A program made the translations under genes and the position numbers. The notes beneath the pieces were generated by a model that was given only the letters and a program-made list of their open reading frames with translations, made no database searches and was not told the origin of the DNA. DNA of 35,952 nt from Phaeoceros laevis (Eukaryota > Anthocerotophyta > Anthocerotopsida > Notothyladales), in contig JBNGIQ010002292.1 in NCBI GenBank assembly GCA_049999765.1, positions 1 to 35,952 of the forward strand, given 5' to 3'. This document shows, piece after piece, positions 1 to 10,445 of this stretch (its first letter is position 1; every line of letters starts with the position of its first letter).

Positions 1-1925
1 GGGAGAGTATGTATGTGTTGATCTACTCTTGAAAGTAGTAACTCAATCAATAGACTTCTCTGAATCGTTCTTTTGTTTGCTCAGAGGACTTTAGACTCCA
101 GGCTGGTCTTTGTGACACTTGCAGCAATATTATGAATGGATGAATGAGTGCATTCCATGAGTGTATTCTAGTGAGGTAAAATTCAGGCACTACTTGGTCC
201 CAACCAAAAGGCAGCACACCGGATTCTCTTATTTGGTGTGACTTCACCCCACTACTACTACTTGAAGGTTTCGATGAAATTTAGCCATCACTTACCTATA
301 ATGAGTGTATTCCATGAGTGTATTCTAGTGAGGTAAAATTCAAGCACTACTTGAAGGTTCCAGTGAAATTTACCAATCACTTACCTACAATGTAGGCTTG
401 TTAGTTGTCAGCCAATGTTAGGGTCCTTAGGTATATAGAGCCACGGTTTGTCCCTACAATGTAGGCTTGTTAGTTGTCAGCCAATGTTAGGGTCCTTAGG
501 TATATAGAGCCACGGTTTGTCATGGAGGCCCTTTGGTCGAGTGAAGTAGGTTAGCGGAAGACAAGACCTTAAGCTAGTATGAGATGTACTGAGATATAGG
601 GCGGAAGACAAACCTTAAGCTAAAACTTCAACTATGTAGAGTCAGTTAGCACATAAGTTACCAATGTTACTGCATGAGGCTTGCATGCGGAGGAAAAGGG
701 CAATAATCATGACGATATGTGCATCCATTTGATTAGTATACGTGCATTAATTGGGCTACTTAAATAACATTCTCAACTTCATTTGCAAAACATTGGAGTT
801 TGAAGTGAGATAGCTCTATATTTTTCTAATAGGGTGTAGGCCTTGTGAAACTCCTCCCTTCATGAATAGTTGTGGTCAACTTAGTGTGGCATTATATGTC
901 TATTTGACTAGAGACCTGCCTCTACCCAACTATCAAGCGTCATCCAATTATCATATAGACTTCTTGAATCCATTCTCTTCATATTAGGCTTTTCAATGGT
1001 TAATGGATGTGGTTTCACATTCCAACGGATTCAGCCACCTCTTATGATCAGATCATAAGAAGTGGCTCCCTATGCAATGCAATGATGTATAGAGTTCCTT
1101 GTCCAGTAGCTAAAAGATATATGGTACTAGTTAACAGACTCAGCCACCTCTTATGATCCTATGCAACAATGAATACAATTTCTTGTCCACTAGCTACTAA
1201 AATTTATATCATAGTTTATTAGATGTGTTCAACTTGATGAGCCTTGCACGATTATTAGGGAAATGCATGCTAGCCCATTAGATGTGTTCCAGAGCATTGC
1301 AAACTCGGACACATTGCTAAGGAATATAACTATAGGTTTTTTGGGACATGGGATCAGACACGACATGTAGATGTAGAAACCTGATCACTCAGTTTCATGC
1401 CACAATCTAGATATATAAATTTCTATGACAATATGCATACGGGAACGGTCATAGCTTCCATCTCAATATCGTCCTTCAGTAGGATTAATGTACATGTATC
1501 TCCATGAGGCGCTTAGTTTCATTCCACAATCTAGTTACATTTCTTTGACCACATGCATATGGGAACTGCCATAGCTTGCAACCACCTCAATTTTAAAATT
1601 GAGGTCACATGACTTGGTTGAATTCCCGTGACGATGACGTTGATAGAGCATTTTATGTGACCTTAATTTAAAAAGTTGATGTGACTACGAAGTTGATAGA
1701 GCATTTTATTATGCACCTCCTCATGACCTCCCACAGCATCCCTGAGGGCCCGCAGCAACTTCCCCTTTTGTACATCTGTGTCCGTGTTGGGAAGCTGTCT
1801 ATCCTCGGAAAAGTTCCAGATCTCCATAGGACCCGAGCCCGTGCTAATAATAGATCTGATTAGTGTCTGGCGCGCTAAATCCTTTACCACAACACACCTA
1901 GCATTGCGGGCCGCATTTAATTTCA
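1..1925. repeat. Gene-free AT-rich region with nested tandem duplications
   Basis: I see no credible coding exon here. The stretch is built of repeated blocks. A 69-bp unit occurs twice back to back (384-452 and 453-521) with no difference that I can see. A block of about 50 bp near 147-197 recurs near 302-353. A short motif starting GCGGAAGACAA recurs near 555 and 601. The phrase CAGCCACCTCTTATGATC occurs near 1033 and 1141. A longer diverged pair covers about 1390-1468 and 1512-1592. The identity gradient suggests duplication at several ages. No terminal repeats or transposase domains are evident, so the class of element, if any, is unknown. Confidence 0.7.
384..521. repeat. Exact 69-bp tandem duplication (two copies)
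   Basis: Unit 1 is 384-452 and unit 2 is 453-521. Both begin CCTACAATGTAGGCTTG and end GAGCCACGGTTTGTC. They look identical, which implies recent duplication or gene conversion, unlike the diverged repeats around them. Each unit starts with a short palindrome (CCTACAATGTAGG). Confidence 0.9.
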
Positions 1926-1931
1926 TGAAAT

Positions 1932-2950
1932 TTGTGGGCTAATTTAGCCTTGGCTTTCTTGGCTGTCGCCTCGGCCATCAAAGCAATCATGTCCAAACTG
2001 TCACGGAGTTATGCTTTCAGTGACCTCACTATTATGTCTAAGCATACAATTAGGAAACTGCAATCTGAGATTGAGTGGCAGGGTTTTGTTGTTATTGATG
2101 AATGTCAGGAATTGAACAGGATGCTGGTTAACCGGTTTTCATCTGTTACCTTCGGATCTATGACTAAATCTTTGTTGACTCCCTTTGTATAGGGGTTATC
2201 CAAATTGAGCAAGAATGTGTTCTTCATATCTGGAAGTGGAGCTACTCTTCTATTGGGGGCTACTAGGATAACAGGCTCTATGAACAGTCAAGAATTTATT
2301 GAGCACAATGATTTTCCAGGGTTTGATTGAGTGCAAGAAATGCAGGAGTATGCAGCAATTTGTTGATACGCAGAGCTTGGATTTGGAGGTCATATTCAGT
2401 TTATACAGGGGGAGACGTAAGTTTTTTATTACTGCATTAGAAAGATTCTCAGTGGAGCCGAGTGGGATATCCACTCAAGTCTTCATAGACTTTACAGAGA
2501 AAAGTTGTTCAGAGTCTGGGGCAACGCTCGGCATAATGTGATCTATCCGAGATGATGTGAATAAGCTTTGGAGAAGAGGAGATCAACAGGTCAAGGACCT
2601 TGTGAGAAATGTTATGTTCCAGATGTACTATTACGGTGCTAACTAGTGTTACAGTATTTTTACACATCCATCATCTTTGGCACTTATTGAGTATGGTTTG
2701 GGACGGGTGCATGTGATGTCTCCTTCTAGAATACATGGCTTAAGTTCAAATAAGCGACAGATTCTTTATGAGGAGCCATTTGTCAGGTCTTGAAGAAGAT
2801 GTGTTACCTGTTGAGGAAGATGCAGGGCATTTTCGTGTAAAGATTGATGAGCCATTGGTAGCTATGGCACTGCTCAAAAAGCTTTCTGTGGATAGACAAG
2901 AATATGCACAAAAGACACTTGCAGATGCGAGTGATTGTGCTGAATTATCT
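1932..2950 (+). pseudogene. Decayed coding remnant, possible NTPase-type protein
   Basis: A protein-like reading runs through about 1 kb but is broken by several stops and at least one frame change. The first open part (1932-2192) includes the phrase VVIDECQE, which looks like a Walker B strand. The same frame continues past a TAG at 2190 into FFISGSGATLLLG, then is broken at several TGA/TAA/TAG codons down to about 2560. Beyond that, peptides resume in another frame (about 2580-2790). Several stops fall where a Trp or Arg codon would be natural, consistent with decay by C-to-T change at methylated cytosines. The order hydrophobic strand, Asp-Glu, then a small-residue-rich strand recalls P-loop NTPases, including those of Crinkler-type proteins. 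That assignment is a guess. No start, poly-A or element boundary was found. Confidence 0.4.
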
Positions 2951-2959
2951 TAACACTTA

Positions 2960-3762
2960 GGTGCCCACTAACATAACACCCTCTTCTCACTTAGGTGCCT
3001 ACTTAATCTAATGCTGCCTACTCAATCTCATCTCAAGGATATCCATATGTGAAACGCTAAATTATCTTGACATTGGGGTTTTTCTTGAGATATTATCTGA
3101 AGATACAAATAATGTTATTATTAGTAACATTATTTGGAAAAACAATGATCCGTAGTAATGGTAAAGAGCCACACTATGGAGATTCTAGGTTGTCACAATG
3201 CTAAATAGTTGGCGGCATGGAACAGTGCCCACATGACTCATGAATAGAGGCAGCAAGCGTTTTGGTTTGTTTCCAAAATTGAGATGAAAAAACTCTTCTC
3301 GGCCTAAATGCCGAAAGCTTACCAATAAAACATCTTGAGCTACATGAATCTTGACACACTACCAAGGTTAATCAAACATCTCGGTGTACTTGGATTATAT
3401 CTCGGTCCAAGTAGTTCTCGACAAGTTGCCATAGATCTTCAAACTACCTATATAAGGAGAAGAGCTCTCCTTCTATGACATGAGTTTGTTGAGCTTCTAG
3501 TTTCGTTTAGAATTGTCTTATAACTCCGGATCCGTCCTCTTGTTTGGCACCTGGAAGATCTCCTTGACAGTATGGTGTCTTTTATACAGTCTTCAAAAGT
3601 TGCTTTGTGTCTTGCATATGTTGTGCATCCTCCAATTGCCAGTTTGAAATCTGAAGTCTTGGACTGGTAGGAGCTTTGTGCTTGTATCTTACATTAACTC
3701 CTAATACTGGTGCTTTTGTCTTCTTAAAGGTTTAAAGACATTATTTACTTATCAGCCTTGCT
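2960..3762. other. Intergenic spacer, presumed promoter side of the methylesterase-like gene
   Basis: No coding exon or RNA gene seen. The stretch is AT-rich. A TATA-like TATATAAGG lies at about 3450, roughly 310 bp upstream of the proposed start codon at 3763, and could serve that gene if it has a 5' leader of about 280 nt. This is inference from position only. Confidence 0.4.
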
Positions 3763-4985
3763 ATGGCAAGATCTATACAATTCATTTTTGTCGTTGCTCT
3801 CGTGTTAGGACATGAGATTTCTTTATGTAGTGCAGCATCAAGCTCGGTAATGCTATTCAAATTCTAATTTTTGATAATTATTTGAAAGAAGCAAGTAGGT
3901 GATATGTATTGATCTTTTGTACTAGCTTAAATTGTAGTTGTTCACTGTGCAGACTTTGCAGAGTGCATTGCCACAAATAGTTTTGGTACATGGAATGGGC
4001 CATGGGGCGTGGGCATGGTTCCAAGTGACTCACCTATTAGAGTCGGAAGGGTACATTGTGAAAGCAATCGACCTCACCTCTCATGGTATTGACAAGACAT
4101 CTGCGAGCAAAGTTACTACACTTGCAGAGTACACAAAACCGCTGCTCGATTATCTTGAATCTGCCCCTGGTTCTGTAAGTAATAGAATATTGTGGTTGAT
4201 TTCATGTAGTCAAGCATTTACATATACAGTTATTCATCAACTTAGCTTACTTTTGATCATGTTTACAGGTTGTACTTGTTGGCCATAGTCTTGGAGGGGG
4301 TTCTATCTCATATGCAGCTGAAAAACTACCTCAAAAAGTTCGTAGTATGATATTTCTAGCAGCAATAATGCCCACAAGTGGACAAAGCTACTTTGATTCC
4401 TTTCCTCCCAAGGTAAAAACTTCCCTCAGTTGCTGGTTTTTAAAATCCATATGCATCTCCTAAGATCCGTCCTTCTCGTGTGAACTATATGTTTCAGCTA
4501 TTTGAAAGATTAGCTGGAGCAGGCTACCTTGTTGTCCAGGGAGATAACACCGTGATAGTGAATACTGAGAAACTTAAAGAGTTTTTCTACAATCAAGCTC
4601 CTGAACAGGTGAGTTCATCTTATGGTGTCACAAAAGTAGCTCTCTTGGCATGGGAGTCACTCTTCTCAATTCTTCCGGGAACTAATTCAACGGGCGTACT
4701 TATATTGCGCAGTATGTGGATTTGGCTCGGGCGCTAATAGTGCCAACCCCTTATAAGCCTTCAAGTGAGAAGCTAATTCTTACCAAGGAGAGGTATGGCT
4801 CTATACCAAGGTATTACCTTCGCACACCCAACGACTTGGCCATCACCCCGGCAGATCAAGACTACATAATTGCAGCGAATCCACCCACTGCAGAAAACTA
4901 CATAGTCGGAGGTGACCATGCGCCATTTTTCTCCAATCCTCGAGACGTGGCAAAGCTCGTTAGCTTTTTGGCAAAGCTGGATTAG
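3763..4985 (+). CDS. Alpha/beta-hydrolase, plant methylesterase / hydroxynitrile-lyase family (MES-like)
   Basis: Five exons joined in frame by GT-AG introns: 3763-3846, 3953-4174, 4269-4412, 4498-4608 and 4713-4985, giving 277 aa. Every intron is phase 0. Residues 1-26 form a hydrophobic N-terminal signal peptide. The oxyanion-hole segment VHGMGHGAW is at residues 40-48, and the nucleophile elbow GHSLGG puts the catalytic Ser at 109. The acid is probably Asp228 (in TPNDLAITP) and the His is His256 (in GGDHAPFF), so the triad is complete. Family members hydrolyse methyl esters of hormones such as salicylate, jasmonate or auxin, or cleave cyanohydrins; sequence alone does not fix the substrate. 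The ATG at 3763 is chosen because it supplies the signal peptide and a clean donor. Substrate uncertain, family confident. Confidence 0.88.
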
Positions 4986-5118
4986 ATTAACGTCCACGTT
5001 AGTACAATGCTGTTCCAATGTTTTCGGTCCTAGACTGCTAGCGTAGCATGGTTACCTTGATGCCCAATATTTTTTTTTGTGAACAATAGCACAGCTTATG
5101 GAAAAGGTACCAGCTTGC

Positions 5119-5735
5119 TTCATGCCCAATATTATATGTAAGCTCTTACTCAATGAAGAAGCTGAGCACGGTTCTGGAAATCAGTCGGTGCGTTTACTGG
5201 TACATGTTGGCAGGCAATCTGGGATGCGGCAAAGCCCACAGTGGCTGGGCATGGGGAGTTGCCAGTCCAGCGGCCTCTGCCATGTTCAGATTCTCCGCTG
5301 TCTGTCCATGGGGGAGCGACCAGTCAAATGCCTGGAGCAGTACTAGTCGCGCCAAGGCATGTTGTGCTGAAAGCAGACCCAGGCTCAATCCGGGCACCCC
5401 CTCCTTCCTGTTCCAAATCCCGGGCAACTTGAAGTGCTGACCTTTGGGCTCAACTTCGCTGTTGGGAACCGATCAAAAGACGAAGCCGCAATCAATCGAG
5501 ATTTTATCGAGAAACAACTTCAGAATCCGAAGCAGCAAACACACATGTCCACAGCTTCAGCGGGGATTGATTAATTGTCAGAAAAGCATTAGGTACCTTG
5601 CCTGGAATCTCTCGGGCCTGAACTCGAATGGCAGGGTCGTGGTCGCCCCGATCTGGCAATCCTCAATGGACTCATGGAGAAGGAGCAGGGACAGGGGGGG
5701 ATCGATGCAGACGGGATGTCTCGTTGATCAGATCG
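5119..5735 (-). pseudogene. 5'-truncated, decayed copy of the P450 3' end (tandem partial duplicate)
   Basis: This block repeats the 3' part of the adjacent P450 copy A (about 5736-6413). It carries the heme-binding exon region (5194-5440) and part of the preceding exon (about 5600-5732). The flank CATGCCCAATATTATATG occurs at both unit starts (near 5121 and 5738), so the arrangement is direct. The C-terminal reading is still clear (LLSAQHALARL, GQTAENLNMAE, PHPRLPAN) but frameshifts destroy the FGTGRRGC motif. Part of the penultimate exon, about 75 bp after the PERF region, is missing. It has no N-terminal two-thirds, so it cannot make a P450. Confidence 0.8.
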
Positions 5736-5834
5736 TTCATGCCCAATATTATATGTAAGCGCTTACTCAATGACGAAGTCGAGCACTTTCTTGTCCCAGG
5801 AATAGTTGTTTCTGGAAATCAGTCGGTGCGTTTT

Positions 5835-7951
5835 CTAGTACATGTTGGCAGGCAATCTGGGATGCGGCAAAGCCCACAGCGGTTGGGCACGGGGAGTTGA
5901 AAGTCCAGAGCCTTCTGCCATGTCAAGATTCTCCGCTGTCTGTCCATCTGGAAGCGACCAGTCGAATGCCTGGAGCAGCCGTGCCAAGGCATGTTGCGCT
6001 GAAAGCAGACCCAGGTTGATTGCCGGGCACCCTCTCCTTCCTGTTCCAAATGGCAGCAACTCAAAGTGCTTGCCTTCGGGCTCAATTTCGCTACAGGTTG
6101 GGAACCAATTGATCCAAGACGAGGCCACAATCAATCGGGAGGAACGAATAATCCGAAGCAGCAAACACATGTCCAGAGCTTCAACGGGGATTGATGAATT
6201 ATCCAGTTAGCATTACCTTGCCTCGAATCTCTCGGGCCTGAACTCCAACGGGTTCTCCCACACCTCCGGATTCCTCCCTATTTCCCACACATTGACAAAC
6301 AAGGTTGTCTTGGCAGGGACGCGGTAGCCCCTGACCTGGCAATCCTCAATGGACTCGTGGGGAAGGAGCAGGGTAAGGGGGGGATGCAGACGGAATGTCT
6401 CCTTGATCACGGCCTGGAGAAAGGGCAAGGGCGGGATATCCGCCTCTGCCACAAGGCGCTCTCTCCCCACCACAGAATCCAACTCCTGCTGAGCCTTGTG
6501 CAGAAGCTGAGGAGCCCGCAGAAGCTCGGCAAGCGCCCACTCCACGACGGAGGCGGCAGAGGAAGTTCCCGCAAGTGTGAACGACTGGCCAGCAGGGGAA
6601 TTCATCCATCCGCGGACGGATCAATTAAGCTGTCAGGCGCAAGCCAAGGGAATCTTCCACATTATTTGGATACATGGCAATGAGAAGTTTGTGGCAATCA
6701 AGCAAGCTTACAGTGATGGCTCCTTTGATACGGTCGTCGTCCAGCTGAAAGTCCCCTAGTGCGTGACCTGCAAGAGAAAGCAGCACATCCAGGAGATCCC
6801 TCTCCTGTAGCACTGCCCCTGCCGCGCTGCGGAGGCGGTCCCTGTGATTCTCCAACACTCGGCTCAAGAATGTGTCCACCCTCTTTTGAGTTTGCTGCAT
6901 TTGCTGCTTGTAGTTCCTGAGTCTGTCCAGGAAACTGAGGTAAGGAACGTAGTCTCCCAAAATGGGAACAGCCACCAGGCGGAACATATCATCCGTGAGC
7001 TCCTTGAATTCCACAGCCTGTAGGCATGCATATTAGCCGTCAGCGATAATTCACCAACCCGAATGGTGGCTGGCAAGATTTTCAAGAGAAACATGAAATG
7101 TGGTTGTAACCTCCTGCCGATCATGAGCGAAACTGTCTCCTTCGTCCCCGTAATCATAAAACCTCTTGCTGAACAAGCTGCGCGTGATCGAGTTCAGGTT
7201 CAACAGCTTCATCTTCATGTCCACGGTCACAGGAGACAGCCGGCCATCGTGTTGTCGGGAGTCCGCCAGAATGGAGCGCACCGACATAGCAAGCTCCTCC
7301 TTCCTCACCCACTCCAGCTATTGAACCCTAATGTGGCTGAGAAGCTCCATTTTCTGCATGCGCAAGATTTGCAGCACCAGCCGGAATTCATTGATTCTTG
7401 AAACGAATCTCAGGTTCACCAGCGCAATTCACTTGAGGCATCAACTGGAAGGATGATCTACGGTACCTCATGTTCTTCAGGTAGGCGTTGTACGGGGAGA
7501 ACGCTACGGATCCCGGAGGCACGAGATGGTCCATTGCTGTAGTGTGAGGGCGCGTTGCAAAGTTGCGGTCTTGGTCCCTGAGGACCTCCTTTGCCAGCTC
7601 GGGAGAGGAGACGACGATGCAAAGACGGGAGCCGAGCCGCAGGGACATGAGAGGGCCATACCTCTTGGAGAGGTCGGACAGGGCTTGATGGGGAAGCTTG
7701 GACGAGCTCTTGAACACGCTGAACAGGCTACCAAAAACTGGCACTCCCCGGGGACCTGGAGGAAGTCGCAGCTGTTTGCGCTCCGAGTTCCACTTCCTGA
7801 TCAAGAGGATTCCAAGCAACAATGCTAGGCTTGTCGTTGCTATCCATCCCAAACCGAGGACAACTTCTGCCCCCGAAGCAGTCTGTTTCAGTGCACCAAA
7901 AAGGGGGAGGCTGGTGCTATTGTCTCTATCGGATGCCCCTGCTCCTGCCAT
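5835..7951 (-). pseudogene. Cytochrome P450 copy A (CYP71-clan-like), with an in-frame stop
   Basis: Five exons are inferred on the minus strand: 7951-7467, about 7396-7111, 7017-6712, 6584-6217 and 6090-5835. The first ATG in the open frame is at 7951; the frame extends further only to a TTG. Features in order: N-terminal membrane anchor (LGWIATTSLALLLG), proline hinge LPPGPRGVP, I-helix AGTSSAAS, K-helix ETFR, PERF, and the heme loop FGTGRRGCPA. Exon phases match copy B, and exon 4 is 368 nt. A TAG at 7318-7320 lies in exon 2 where copy B has CAG (VQQLEWV), which is a one-base nonsense change. The copy B-type acceptor of intron 1 is out of frame here; an upstream AG would restore phase and add about 12 residues. 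The intron 2 donor is GTTACA. The gene is probably dead. These enzymes normally hydroxylate small metabolites at the ER; the substrate is unknown. Confidence 0.8.
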
Positions 7952-8462
7952 TCCAGTCCAATGGAATTCCAAGTGGCAGCTGGAAGAGCACCTTCATCAA
8001 GATAGCCTGGGCGAGCGGGGAGATGGAGATGAAAATTATGTTTTAAATGCATAATATTGCTGAACATGTGGAGATGCTCGAGATCCAGCCTGCAGGGCCA
8101 CAGCCACATCTTTAGCCCTTGAGAGAGAGAGAGGTCTTGAACTTGCTTGACCAAGCATCAAATGCAGTACGGCACCTATCCTGCGGTGCACCCCTCCTAG
8201 TCTAGTGGCCATCCGATTCCCAAATATGTCAAGTGCTGCGGGTAGGCTCACACGAGTGGGGTTTGCGGCATCAAATAACTCAATGCCTTCTTCCCACCTT
8301 CGAAACTATGAGTGCTCTGGATCGTGACGCCATGATTTGCGATTCTGCATAAACTTGTCACGAAGCCGTGCATTCCCTTCAAAACGAATCCCAATTTCGC
8401 CAGCTGAACTTCGTGACAAATTTTTGTACGCGAAGTGCGAAAAGGGTCTTTAGAAATGCCGC
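7952..8462. other. Spacer between P450 copies A and B
   Basis: No conserved coding sequence recognised. This is the upstream flank of copy A and the downstream flank of copy B, which are in head-to-tail orientation on the minus strand. A purine/pyrimidine run (GAGAGAGAGAG) lies near 8122. Confidence 0.45.
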
Positions 8463-10445
8463 TCACTCATACATCTGAGCAGGCAGTCTGGGATGAGGCA
8501 CGGCCAAGAGGGGCTGGGCTGGGGGAATGATGATGCCAGGGGCCTCTGCCATGTCCAGATCCTCAGCTGTCTGTCCATGAGGCAGTGTCCAGTCGAAAGC
8601 CTGGAGCAGTCGGGCAAGGGTATGTTGGACTGTTAGCAGGCCCAGGTTCATTCCCGGGCAACCTCTCCTTCCTGTTCCAAATGACAGCAACTCGAAGTGA
8701 CTGCCCTTGGGCTCAATGTCGCTGCCAGCACGCGGTCCAAGACGAGTCAGTAAAGATCAGGACTACATGTGGCAGAGGTGGAACTAAGGTTCTTCAAGCA
8801 ATTGAGCAGTGGACTTGAGCAATACCTTCCCTCGAAGCGCTCAGGCCTGAACACCAAAGGGTTCTGCCACACGTCTGGACTGCTCCCAATCTCCCATACA
8901 TTGACAAATAGAGTGGTCTTGGCCGGGATGTGGTAGCCCGCAATTTGGCAATCCTCTATAGACTCATATGAGGAACTAGGAGGGGCACTGGGGGATGGAG
9001 GCGAAAAGTCTCCTTGATCACTGCCTTGAGAAGGGGCAAAGCAGGAATGTCCGCCTCCGTGACCAGCCGCTCCCTCCCTACCACAGAATCCAGTTCATTC
9101 TGAGTCTTGTGCAAGATTTGAGGAGCCCGAAGAAGCTCGGCGAGTGCCCACTCCACGGTGGTGCTTGATGTGGCAGTGCCCCCGGCGAGCAAATCCTGAC
9201 AGTTGAACGAATCAAAAGGATGAATTGGGGAGTCGTAGAATAAAGTTGCACCAAGGACATCAGCTCCTTCAGCACACATCTCCAATTCCCACTTACGAAG
9301 ATGGCTCCCTTAATTTTCTTGTCGTCCAGCTGAAGGCCTCCTGTCTCACCGCGATCTGCCAAGTTAAGCATCACATCCAGGATATCCTTCTCTGCTACTG
9401 CTCCTACGCCGGCGCTGCGCAGGCGCTCCCTGTGGTCCTTCACAACTGATCCAAGGAAGACGTCAAATCGGTCGCGAGTTTTGCGCATTTGCTTTTTGTA
9501 GCCCGTCAATATGTCTAGGAAGCCCAGGTAAGGGACGTAGTCTTTGAAGATGGGGACCATCAGCAGACGGACAATATCGTCCAGTAGCTCTTTAAATTCC
9601 ACTGCCTGCAGACAAAGCAAGCACTTAGATTCCGACATTACCTGTGGCAGCTGCTGGGACTTGAGAAAGAGTCTTACCTCCTGTGGGTCGGAAGAGTAGC
9701 TGGTCGCTTCTTCCCTCACATTCCCGTAGTTGTAGAACCTTTTCCCAAATAAGCTGCGGGTCATCGAGTTCAAGATTAGGAAGGACGTCTTGATGTTGAT
9801 GTTCACCGGAGATAATTTGTCAGCATCTGTCCCGTGTTGCCGGCTGTCAGCCAGGATGGAGCGGACTGTCATAGCTAGCTCCTCCGTCCTCACCCACTCC
9901 AACTGTTGCACCCTGGCGTTGTTCAGCAATTCTGAAGCGCAGAGTTTTCTGTAAGCGATGCAGAAGCCGGACAATTCAGCACCTGTAGGTTCGAGAGTTC
10001 AAGAGTTGATTAATGCAGGTGACATAGTGGTGTTGGTATGCGATTTGTACCTCACATTCCTGAAGTGGGTGTCGTATAGGGAGAACCCAATGCTGCCCGT
10101 TGGAAACAAGAGATGATCCTTCACAGAATGGTGAGGACGGTTGGCGAAGTTGCGGTCGTTATCCTTCAGAATCTCCTTTGCAAGGTTTGGCGTGGAGACA
10201 GCAATAGCAAGGCGAGAACCCAAGCGTAGCAAGATGATGGGGCCATACTTCTTGGAGAGCTCGGACAGGACTTGATGCGGCAACTTGGACGAGTCCTTGA
10301 ATACGCTGAACAAGCTCCCAAACACGGGTGCTCCCTTCGGACCTGGAGGAAGCCGCAGGCTTGGCTTCCGGGATCTGAGCTGCCTACCCAGCAAGAAGGC
10401 TACAATCATCGCGATCCATCCCAAAGCCAGAATAAGCTCAGCCAT
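8463..10445 (-). pseudogene. Cytochrome P450 copy B (CYP71-clan-like), with a 2-bp frameshift
   Basis: Five exons on the minus strand with good GT-AG sites: 10445-10051, 9948-9678, 9605-9297, 9195-8826 and 8721-8463, about 533 aa if the frame were intact. The start is the ATG of MAELILALGW; the longer open frame begins at TTG. Order of features: N-terminal anchor, LPPGPKGAP hinge, I-helix AGGTATSS, K-helix ETFR, PERF, and the heme loop FGTGRRGCPG with the Cys ligand. Exon 4 is 370 nt against 368 in copy A. The excess is an AT doubled at 8966-8969, which shifts the frame just after LLVPH and gives a stop within a few codons. Everything downstream is still open in the shifted frame, and exon phases still fit. 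Either the lesion is recent, or it is an assembly or sequencing error and the gene is functional. Confidence 0.82.

Noticed and set aside
1-3700. LTR retrotransposon
   Set aside because: No reverse transcriptase, integrase, primer-binding site or pair of long terminal repeats found; repeats are short and tandem.
3763-10445. Biosynthetic gene cluster of hydrolase plus P450s
   Set aside because: Only one hydrolase next to P450 copies that are broken; proximity alone does not support a pathway.
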